Positions 21,850-32,945 of a stretch of 64,000 bases of DNA are shown piece after piece. Position 1 is the first letter of the stretch. Every line of letters starts with the position of its first letter. A program made the position numbers and the translations under genes. Location of the stretch: positions 1,116,001 through 1,180,000 of the forward strand of contig NW_026570233.1 in the NCBI RefSeq assembly GCF_019649055.1, given 5' to 3'. A model generated the notes under the pieces. That model was not told the origin of the DNA. It saw only the letters and a list, made by a program, of their open reading frames with translations, and searched no databases. This DNA is from Paramacrobiotus metropolitanus (taxonomy: Eukaryota; Tardigrada; Eutardigrada; Parachela; Macrobiotidae).

Positions 21850-24800
21850 CTGGATGAACTATTTTTACCGCAACAGGCGTAATTGTTGCAAACAATGACC
21901 GTTATTTAATTTGGCTAGAGCATTTTTTTGTTTGACTTAGTCTTATTTTAACGATCACTACGATGATGAATTAACAACAACCACAGTTTATCCGAGCAAA
22001 TAAATTATTGCCTAAATAAGGTACTGTTACAGTTTGGCGAACACCTGCTTTTCACCGTGTATTCTAGAAAGTTCAAAATTTTTAAAACAATAGCAAATTC
22101 TTGAAAACGAAACAAAACAACGTTTGTAACACATTTTCGTAGTTTCTGCGTTGGCATAACGCTACGGCGCGCTGGCCACAAAACGATTTCTTTCGCCAAT
22201 ATAAGTACACTGTATATTAACTGTAATATTTAAGTGTTCGTTTTTTTGCTAATAAAACTCAGAGTTTATTTCAGCTTCTAAGATAATGTCTTTAATTAAG
22301 GTAGGTCCCTCAACATACATTCGAAAAAATATATTCGAAAAATATTTATATCGACAACCGAATGCAGAATTTTCCGCCTGGAAACATCTTTTGAAAAAGG
22401 ATGCAGCAGCGTTTTTCACGAACTTTCACCGAATATTCAAAGGATTAAATAGTGCTCAGCTTATTGAAGGTTTTTTTTTATTTGACGCTGATGCTTATCA
22501 ATCTCTTGCACGAATTTTGTTTTTTCCGTATTGCCGTTATCATATTTTCCACTATTTTATTGTTAAGTAGTAAAGTAAGTGTAATAAAAATTGTGAACGT
22601 GACCTTCTTAAAAATTGTTGCCGTACTCCTCTTTCGGCTTACGAACAACTCGGCATGACCTAAAGTTTTGCCGAAAACTTTATGTTTCTACTGCCGCATT
22701 AGTCAGGATACTAATTATTCTGCCGGAATGTCCGTATGCCAGATTGTCTAGCAGACATAATGTTCTCAAAAATTACCGAGAAACAGGAACTGATTGCTTA
22801 TTTATAAGATTGTTTTGTCATCAGTACTACAATTTAAACAATTAAAGGTTTTTGGGCGAAATTTCTGTTAGTATTTTTTTGTGTATTTTCGAATTGTCTT
22901 AAATCGCTTTTATAAAACAACCGTATAATGCTACGTTTTTGTAAGTGCTGTTTGATGCGAACTGGCAAATCCAAAGATACTCGTATAATCTGAACATGTC
23001 GGATTCGCAATGTGTTTATTGTTTCCGCACATCGTTATTACTGTTGCAGCACTTTCCGAAAATATGTTGGTATTTCGTACTGTAGATGTTGCCATGGTTA
23101 TTTTTTCGCAATAATAACTCTTTCCGCCTATTCGACGTTAGTAGTTTCTGATTCAGCCAATAAGCGATATTCGTTCCGCAAAAGTTTCGTAAATTTGAAA
23201 CTGAAAACAGCGGTAAACAAAAGGCGTCTTGCCACCCCACAGGAATTTAGACGTTTTTTAAGCTATCGTCGAAAAATCTACGTCGAACAGTGTAGGAGGA
23301 GATGTTGGGGAAAAAAACGCCGGAGTAGGAATTGTCTTTACAAGGCAATCCTCGGCCTCCGGCCTCGGCTTGCAAAACGTAGAACTTGTAGAAACTGTAG
23401 AAAACTTAAAATTAAATAATTTGTAAAAACTGTAAAAATACAGAAAGTAAAATTCATCTATCAAAGAAATATCTTAAATATTTAAAAACATTAACTCAGT
23501 GTTCAAAACACCCATGCCAAATGAACCATGTATACCGCAACCGTCCTAATTATATTTTTTTGAATGATAGCCGCTATTTAGTTTGGCTAGAACATTTTTT
23601 TGTTTGGCTTTGTCTTATTTTCACGATCATTAAAATGTTAGATTAACAACAACCACAGTATATCCGCGGAAATAGATATTGACAGCATAGAAAAGTACTG
23701 TCACAGTTTCGCGAACACTTGTTTCCTTCCTAGTTCCTACCGTGTATTTTAAAAAAAATAACATTTGTAAAACGTTAGCAGGTTCCAAAAAACGAAACGA
23801 AAACAAAACGAAAGTTCGAAACATATTTTCTTAGTTTCGGCGTTGGCGTAAAGCTACCGCGTGTTGGCCACAAAACAATTTTTTTCTGCAATATAAATAC
23901 CATAACTGAAATATTTATATTGCCTAAACTTATGAAATTTAGTTTATTTAAATCTTGTTGTTATTATTATTATTGCTTAATAATTATTATTACTTGCTTT
24001 CATTTATTTATTTCTGTTTGTGTTCGTTTTTTGCAAATAAAACTCAAAGTTCATTTCTGCTTCCAAGATGATGTCTTTAATTAAGGTATTTTTCAATAAA
24101 ATTGTTTCGAAAAATATTTTTATCGATATTAGAATGCAGAAATCTCCGCCTGGAAACATATTCTGATAAACGATGCCGCAGCGTTTTTCACGAACTTGCA
24201 CCGTATATTCAAAGGGTTGACCGGTAAATAGCTCAGCTAATCGAAGTTTTTTAACAGATCCAACGCTGGTATTTATCAGTTTTTTGCAGTAATTTTGTTG
24301 TTTCCGTATTGCCATTATCATATTTTCCGTTTGTTTTGTTTAGCTAACTGTAGATGCCAGAGAATAATGCTGTATAATTTTTTTTACGGTTTTCTAAAGT
24401 TTTAGTGTAAAGTAGTAAAGTAAGTATACTAACAATTTTAGACGTGACCCTTTTTAAAAATTGTTGCCGTACTCCTATTTCGGCAAACGAACAATTCGGC
24501 ATGGCCTAAAGTTTTGCCGAAGACTTCATGTTTCTAGTGCCGCATTAGTTGGGATACCAATTATTCTGCCGAAATATCCGTATGCCAGATTGTCTAGCAG
24601 ACGTAGTGTTCTCAAAAATGATCAAGAAACAGGAGTTGCTTTCTTATTCATAAAATTTTTTGTCATCGAAAGCTACAATTTAAACTACTAAACGTTTTTG
24701 GGCGAAACTTCCGTAAGGACATTTTGTGTATTTTCGAATTGTCTGTAATCGTTCTTATAAAACAAATCCTTCCGTGTTGCATTTTTGTAAATTTGTCTTT

Positions 24801-26300
24801 TTTGTATCATCGGTAGCTATAATTTAAACTATTAAAGGTTTCTGGGCGAAGTTTCCGGAAGAATTTTTTTTGTATTTTCGAATTTTCTTAGATTGTTTTC
24901 ATAAAAACAACCGTTTAATGTTGCGTTTTCGTAAATGCTGTTTGATGCGAATTGGCAAATGCAAAGATACTCGTATAATCTGAACAGGTCGGATTCGCAC
25001 TGTGTTTATTGTTTCCGCCCACCATTATTGCTGTAACAGCATACCTAATAGCACTTTCCAATAATGTGTCGGTCCGTACTGTAGGTGTTGCCATAGTAGT
25101 TATTCTTTCCGCAATTCTAACTAATTCCGCCTATTCGACGTTAGTATTTTCTGATTCAGCCAATAAGCGAAATTCGTTCCGAAAAAGTTTCGTAAATTTG
25201 GAAGCGAAAACAACGATAAACGAAAACCGCCTAACGAAAACCGATAAACGTAAATCCCTAACCTTTTGCTTAAGCGGGTAATTCTTTTCACGATCTAACC
25301 GGCACAAGTCCCTATTCCTTTGTCTGGCCGGCGAAAAATTTTCTCCTTTTGTCTGATCGGCAAAAATTTCTTCCACTTTGTTTAACCGGCGAAAATCCCT
25401 AACCTTTTGTTTAACCGGCAAAATTCTTCCCTCTTTGTCTGATTGGCAATTCTGAAAAAAAGATTCAGCAGCACATTTCACGAATTTTCACCGAATATTC
25501 AAAGGATTAAATAGTGCGCTGCTCTCTAAGTTTTTTGACAGATTTAACGCTGGTGTTTACAATCTCTTGCAATAATTTTGCTGTTTTTGTATTTCATATT
25601 TTCCGCAATTTTATTGTAAAGTAGTACAGTAAGTGTACTAAAGATTGTAGACGTGACCTTTTTAAAAACTGTTGCCGTACTCCTATTTTGGCATACGAAA
25701 AACTGGGCATGGCATAACGTTTTTCCGAATACTTCATGTTTCTAGTGCCGCATTATTTAGGATACGAATTACTCTTTGTCTGATCGGCATTTTTTCATCA
25801 TCAGTAGCTATAATTTAAACTATTAAAGATTTCTGGGCGAAGTTTCCGTAAGAATTTTTGTGTATTTTCGAACTGTCTTAGATTGTTTTTTTTTTAAAAA
25901 CAACCGTTTGATGCTGCGTTTTTGTAAATGCCGTTGATGCGAACTGGCAAATGCAAAGATACTCGTATACTTAATCTGAACATGTCGGATTCGCAATGTG
26001 TTTGTTGTTTCCGCCCATCGTTATTACTTTAACAGCGCTTTCCGTGTTGGATTCCGTACTGTAGGTGTTGCCATAGTTATTTTTTCCGATATAGTAGCTG
26101 ATTCCGCCTATTCGACGTTAGTAAGTACTTTCCGATTCTGCCAATAAGCAAAATTCGTTCCGAAAAAGTTTCGTAAATTTGGAAGTGAAAATAACGATAA
26201 ACGAAAACCGTCTTGCCACCCTACGGGAATTTAGACGTTTTTTAATCTATTGTCGAAAAATCTACGTCGAACGGTGTAGGAGGAGATGTTGGGTAAAAGA
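21850..26300 (+). repeat. Higher-order tandem repeat of composite-family units
   Basis: Three long units follow each other. The marker ATTCAAAGGATTAAATAGTG or a close variant occurs near 22437, 24207 and 25498, so the spacing is about 1.77 and 1.29 kb. Other shared markers are TTGCCGTACTCCT (22618, 24462, 25673), TGCCAGATTGTCTAGCAGAC (22737, 24582) and TGTCGGATTCGCA (22998, 24986, 25983). Each unit ends in a box: 23112-23370 with GC core, 25115-25230 cut short by a minisatellite (25255-25450), and 26095-26300 running into a microsatellite. No convincing gene lies within. Confidence 0.85.
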
Positions 26301-26318
26301 AACGGCGGAGTGAGGATT

Positions 26319-27193
<875 letters not shown>

Positions 27194-28038
27194 TTAGCGA
27201 ATCACGGTGAGATAAGCTTCTTGCATCACCCATTCCTGAAAAAGGTCATCGATCTTGAACCAGCACTGGTAACTACCGGCATGATTTATTTTGACTTTAT
27301 AGATCGTCAGTGTAGAATTACAATGGCAAATGCCATCAGATGTTGTCCATACAGATACATCCGAGTCATCCTTCATCGATAAACCCAGTCTGTATTCAGG
27401 GATTCCTGGAGCATATATTACATGATCTTCGCTCCTCCAGATAAAACGATTTTCCAAGCTACCTGCCGCTGCTCGGAACTGGACGACACAGGCAAATTCC
27501 GCAGCTTCACCAACTCGCGCTGTTACGTGGACCATTGGCGGTTTAAAAACCTGCGAGGGAATTAGCTGCGGACTGACTAAGAATGTCTGGGTGACCACAA
27601 ACTGGCTGCCATTGTACTGGACACATTCATACTTCCCGGCATGCAGATGGGTCAGCTCGATTAAGTCAACTGTCATAGATCCCGTTAACGGATTCGTTAG
27701 CAGTTCCATTTTGCCTGAGATGATGGAACCATTGAGATTGCCATGACAGCTGCATCGCCTGACACTTTGTCCGAATGGTCGAATTGCACCAGTGAAACTG
27801 AAGTTGAGCGGTTTGCTGTCTAGCCATACCTGCGATGGAAAATCTTCCGAATTCCAGGAAGTCGACATGCCGCTACCATTGCAGTGCAGCTGCACTGTTT
27901 CACCTTCTGCAGCTCTTATGATGTTTTCAGTAGACAGCGGTTTCGGTACAATTTCTACAGCTGCTGAAGTGCCTTGTAAATGTAGCGGGATTACGCCGTT
28001 TTGACCACTTCGGATGCCTTCATCCAACAGTTGTATAA
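27194..28038 (-). CDS. Terminal exon of a two-immunoglobulin-domain protein, probably secreted
   Basis: This is the only convincing host gene. The exon starts after a strong acceptor (TTTTTTCTTGCTGTTTCAG, read on the minus strand) in phase 1 and encodes 281 residues. Ig domain 1 spans about 28-155: B-strand Cys53 (ETVQLHC), Trp72 and F-strand Cys139 in HAGKYEC. Ig domain 2 spans about 169-280: Cys184 (AAEFAC), Trp201 and Cys259 in HAGSYQC. Each domain also has a CxC pair before strand E (96/98 and 238/240). N-glycosylation sequons occur at 54, 79, 103, 143 and 241. No membrane helix or GPI signal follows domain 2. The longer open frame to 28177 runs through intron and is not used. Ligand and function are unknown. 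One or more 5' exons, including the signal peptide, are missing from this entry. Confidence 0.85.
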
Positions 28039-28289
28039 CTGAAACAGCAAGAAAAAAGATCAGCTTCAAAACATTATTAAGGATGCAGAGAAACCTGTTG
28101 GTAACCTTTATTTTAGAACAAGGAAATGATTCTAGTATGCTAATATAGTAAATTAACGCAGCATTGCCAGGTACCAAAACATGACAGTACGAAGTATGCG
28201 AGGGCCGACAGGCAAAAATCTCTGCAGCATGGGCCGCACATGCGAGTTCATGTTTGGTGAGCTCTCCGTTTACAACCTTTCACACCCTT

Positions 28290-28510
28290 CAACTCCGTTC
28301 AAAATCTTTCACACAACATTTCGCTCCGTGCACTACCTTCGGACTAAGGAACGACCGTCCACGGAAAATGGAATTCCACGGATAGAATCCAATTTCCAAA
28401 TCCGCGCCCCATGCGAGTGGCTCGGATTTGGAAAATGGAAAAGAGGAAATCCGTGGAATTCCAATTTTGCTTGGAATTCAGATTCCTGTATTTGGAATTC
28501 CAAACGCACA
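28290..28510. repeat. GGAATTCCA-rich self-complementary sequence
   Basis: Repeated short palindromes (GGAATTCC, GGATTT/AAATCC) occur here and again at about 29465-29590. They could be the ends of an old foldback element in the Ig gene's proposed first intron. No clear element boundaries were found. Confidence 0.35.
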
Positions 28511-28988
28511 GAAATGTCGAATAAAAATTACAAACTGAACATTTTTCAACGAGTAGCTACAAATTTATTATTTAAAAAATGGCCGTCTCTATTCTGACAC
28601 TGCCCGGTAAAGAAAAAAACGCGCCGGAGTTATCAGATAACGTCAGACTGCAACATGAGTACGCATGCATGACTCGTACAGTATCAAAGACAAGTTACCG
28701 GTGTCAGTTTAACCGCACTACATCAATGATGTAAGAGTACTAGTATTGGTAGATGGTAGTATAGTATTGTTTTGCTGTTTTAAACTAAGGAGAAAACAGA
28801 CATGCATATCGAAATTTATTAACTTCAGGCGTGGTTTTAGCGTAGCAGCCGAAACTACCCTTTTCATTTATTTTTTTTGTGAAATAAGTTCAGTTTCTAT
28901 GTTCAGTAGCTAACTATCTGCAGTTTCCGAATCTGCACTATAAGGTATCTCTAATATACTGTAGACCGGCGGCATCTGTACTAGCTAT

Positions 28989-29262
28989 CAGACCTGGGCA
29001 GTTATAGAAATTTGACCCAAAGTTAGAGTTAGAGTTACAGGAACGTGCGAGTTACGTTAAGAGTTAAGTTATTTATGCAGGAAAACCGAGTTTCGAGTTA
29101 AACCGCGAGTTACGGTACCATAGACAATACATAGTATTTGTATGAGAGTTAAGTTAGTTAAGTTTTCTTCTGAGCAAGTTACGCTAAAGAGTTAGTTATA
29201 ACTCAATAACTCGAAAATAACTCGCGTTAAGTTAAATAGTTAAAATTAACTGCCCAGGTCTG
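28989..29262. mobile_element. hAT-type MITE, 274 bp, with exact 8-bp target duplication
   Basis: Perfect 16-bp inverted ends CAGACCTGGGCAGTTA, flanked on both sides by CTAGCTAT (28981-28988 and 29263-29270). The 8-bp duplication and the CAG...TGGGC end are diagnostic of hAT. The interior is made of GAGTTA/TAACTC repeats and has no coding capacity. Confidence 0.93.
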
Positions 29263-30020
29263 CTAGCTATGCTCTAATAACATAGTACCACTGCCTCTGT
29301 TTATGAAAAGCAGATAGTTCTGTCACTTCTGTGTACCTTTACTTTGTTTAGAGCTTTGAATGCATTTACAAGCGATGAATGCGCGGTAATTAATCAGCGG
29401 GCGATATCTGAAATGGTGTTTTGTTAAAACTTATGTAAATTGATGGCTAATTAATGGTATTCCAACGAAAAAAACGAAATCCTTGGATTTACGGAAATCC
29501 ATTTGGATTTCCGTAAATCCACGGATTCCATGGAATTCCATGGCAATTTCCTTTCCAAAATCCTTTCCACGGGCTCGCGCCCGTGGATTTGTCCTCCTTA
29601 CTTCGGACACTACCTTCCACTCTGGTCACAACATTTCCTGCAGTTACGGATCGCGTATGCTTTTATACCGTATAAAATTGGCTTCGTATCAGTAAATGAT
29701 ACAAAGCCACTTTGACTTTGATCGGCTGTATCACAGCTACTGATTTTAGACTGAAATTGAGACGCACCCTCGCAAAACTGTGCAGAAGTACTTTTTTGAG
29801 TCACAGAAACGAAACTGGAAACGATTAGCGGTAGCATTATTCCAACTAGTCGCTAAATTCTTGGTGTGAAATAAGTGAAAAACATGTGGCATCTACAAGC
29901 ATGGCATGTGGCATTGTTTTTGTTATCGAGAAATCGGAGTTACTGAATCGGAAAATTTGAGCAAAAAAGGAGCGGTATCGCATCGGAGCAGCTCTGTTAC
30001 ATTCTTCTTCTAGACCAGCC

Positions 30021-30082
30021 TGACCATTTTGCAACCAAGTTATTGCAATAATAATGTAACAAACAAAATTTCGTGAAAACAA
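30021..30082 (-). CDS. Candidate signal-peptide exon of the Ig gene
   Basis: On the minus strand an ATG at 30082 opens MFSRNFVCYIIIAITWLQNG followed by QA, a textbook signal peptide. A GT occurs one base into the codon after GQA-, giving phase 1, which would match the acceptor at 28038; the intron would be about 2 kb. The donor (G/GTCTAG) is weak and the frame stays open for 78 codons, so the link is a guess from sequence type, strand and phase. Confidence 0.3.
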
Positions 30083-30983
30083 TATTAATCCGTCGGCGCC
30101 CTATGCGAACTAAAAGTCAGAGTGAGAAAACACTTTTCTTTTATCGCAGCTGTCGTATAGGCAGGCCAGTGCTCGAGTTTGGAGTTAGGTTCGGTATCTC
30201 AGATGCACGTGGGCGGCATCTTTGAAGTGCGCGCAAAGAATTTATCGAGCGTTTTTCCCACACTTACTTTTCATGAAAACTAGAACAAATTAACTAGCCG
30301 GGAGCTAAAAAATTTATTGAAGTAGTGCAGATTTTATTCTGTAGAGTGATATAAGTCTAAATTTTTGTTGAATATCCTGCAACATCGTCTTTTACTGGTC
30401 AGATCATCTTCCCAGTAAAGACACTGATTTTGACTGATAAAAACCCATTGGAAGCTGAGCGGTGTTCTTGTAGATTTTCCATAGGAAATCCATTGTTTTC
30501 CTAGTCTGCCTCGTGGAATGGCTATCAGAATCGGAATTTTTAAACTTTTTTGGGCAATTTCACAGGTGCTGGTTATAGCGCGCACATTTAATATTATTTA
30601 GAGTTCAATCGGTATAGTTCAATATTCTAAGCACTGAAAGCAGTAACGTACGCTATGGAATTGTTCACGAGCCCTTCTTGTTTTTTTTTTCTCGCAAGAT
30701 GAGTGCAAACGAGTGAAATTTCAGCTTAAAATGCTGGCCCATTGTTTAATCTTCAGGAGTAGAGGATTCGCTGTCCCTTAAGTTCTTAATATTGTGTTAA
30801 TACAGTACTTGTACAATGGGTATTTAACTATTAAGTATGCGACGTGCGTTTCTTGCAAATGATGAGGTTAGCAACCACCGCCCGTTAAATCGCAATATTT
30901 AATTACGTTGGCTTACAACGAGCGGAAGTTGTCTCGATTTCTACGTAGTCCTGGCGCTCGTCAGTCGTCACCAAGCAACAACC

Positions 30984-31598
30984 TCCTATTGTTTCGTCCA
31001 CCATTCATTTTGTCCACCATTCATTTTGTCCACCGTTCATTTTGTCCACCATTCATTTTGTCCACCATTCATTTTGTCCACCGTACGTTTTGTATACACT
31101 GTAACCGTACTGCAGTGCAAATCGAATTCCTTGACGTGATACGTCGCGTCAACGAGTTCGATTTATGCGGCCCACAGCGCACACTGAACTGCAACTGCAA
31201 ACTTACAGTCTAGTGTCTTAAGTCAAACTGGCTTCTTACAACCAGTAAGGATTAAGGAAACATAAGAAAACAAAAAACCTAAGAAAAAACAGATAGACGT
31301 GCGAAGATATAAGAAAACGTAGGGAAACATAAGAAAAGGAGAACATTAGACTCAAGAAACCTAAGAAACCACAAGCTGAAGAACATAAGAAACATAAGAA
31401 AACCATAAGAAAACATCATCAAGCTTAAAAATTCTTAGAAGAACAGATCAATACAGCCTAATCGTTCAATACAGTTTTGTGTGGTACAAGCAGTCAATTA
31501 AACTGTAAGACACGTTGTAAGCGGATGGTGGACGAAATGAATGGTGGACAAAATGAACGGAGGACAAAATGAACGGTGGACAAAATGAATAGACACGG
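30984..31598. mobile_element. Tandem-arm element, copy 2, 615 bp, with 8-bp target duplication
   Basis: Flanked by CAACAACC on both sides (30976-30983 and 31599-31606). The left arm has six TTTTGTCCACC units at exact 16-bp spacing (GTCC at 30996, 31012, 31028, 31044, 31060, 31076). The right arm carries the inverted units. The A-rich middle (AAGAAACATAAGAAAAC-like) is matched by the flanks of the nested insertion in copy 1. No transposase is encoded. Confidence 0.88.
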
Positions 31599-31606
31599 CA
31601 ACAACC

Positions 31607-32800
31607 ATGTCAACGGTGGCATCACGACTTCTGGATCATGAGGCCTCTTGATAACTGTTGTTGCGCAGCTGTGGTTGCACTTGATATTTTGTGTTAAGTT
31701 GTCAGAACTCCTGTACAGTCTGGTTTTGCTGTAATTTTTTTTTCGGCTTCGTGAGGACGCTTCTATGACGGGAGTTAGGCATTGACTTAAGTTGCAAGAG
31801 ATTATCCCGCGAACATTTTGAAAATTTTTACGGTGCAGCTTGGGTACTAAATGATAAAACTGCCGATGCTCTTATTTAAGTTGCTGTAATCGGTGACCGA
31901 TAAATGCTTGCGCCAATAAGCTCATGGTTAGTTTCATAAAACATTACAAAATCTTCTATAGATGACAATATTCTGCCGAATTTATTACTTCAGTCTTTTG
32001 CCGAATTTATTATGGTAATATCATCTCATTGCATCACAAAGCGAAAATTCGATTCGCAGCAAACGCTGGAACGTGGAACCGGCCGTGGAGATCCAAACAG
32101 CTTGCGAAGTAAGGACACTTGGTCCGCTTATGATATCATAGTCCGCTGCTGATACCAGAATGCAGCGGTCCGCCCTCGATCACTGAATATTTAAAAACAT
32201 CCAGTCCAAATGTTTAAGAACATTCAGTCCAGCTGACAAAGCAGTTATCAGACTTGTCGGCATCGACAGCTATCTGTAAAGTGGTTTTTTTCGCCGACAA
32301 CATTGTCTGATTTAAATTGGTTTTTGTCACCGGCAATCCGAAATTCGACCCTATCCAAGAATGTCGGGAAGGCTTAAGTAATACAGTTACAACTACGAAA
32401 TCTTACTCCCGGTTCCGAGCCAGGAAAAGCTTTCATATGGCGCAAGTGATTCCGAATTTACTACAACTAGTTCTGCTGCTGCAGTAAGCCGCAAAGCTGC
32501 AGCAATACGTGATGTTTTACCGAAAAATATTTAACCGGCGTTTTAACCGAAAGTGCACACGTCTTGCAAGAAACAAAATAATTAAGAGTGAATAAACAAT
32601 AAGTATTTTAACTTACGTTGCGGTTTCCAGTACTCAGAATATTAAATTACGCGCAGTATATAAATTCAGATCATGTGCGCAGTAACCGGCTATGGTGTCA
32701 CCGCGCTAAAAAGTTTAAAAACTCTGACGCGTCAAATACGTTATATCGAATTCAGCTATCTACCCGATCTTCAAACGTTGCTTCGAATGCGCGTGTGACA
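31607..32800. other. No gene recognised
   Basis: Moderately GC sequence with short frames only and no recognisable domain. Confidence 0.4.
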
Positions 32801-32945
32801 CCGACAGAAAGGTTAAAGGCTGATGGTTAGAGGATCACATAAATCTTCTGCCAGAATCCGACAGACAGTTGATGATGCGTAAACCATTCTCAAAAAATGC
32901 GTTTGCCGACGCACCTTTCAAGTCTCAATTTTTTGACGAATTGTA

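Noticed and set aside
18404-23419. A small conserved protein encoded by the boxes (frames sharing SANK(R/Q)NSFRKSF ... EFRRFLSY ... CRRRCW at 4.4, 18.5, 20.9, 23.1, 26.1 kb)
   Set aside because: Comparing the copies at 20.97 and 23.15 kb by eye, differences fall at all three codon positions, and other copies are frameshifted. This looks like repeat similarity, not coding constraint. A codon-based selection test on all genomic copies would settle it.
28039-28177. Extended N-terminus of the Ig frame as a signal peptide or membrane anchor
   Set aside because: The hydrophobic LKLIFFLAVSV is the translated polypyrimidine tract of a strong splice acceptor ending TTTCAG.
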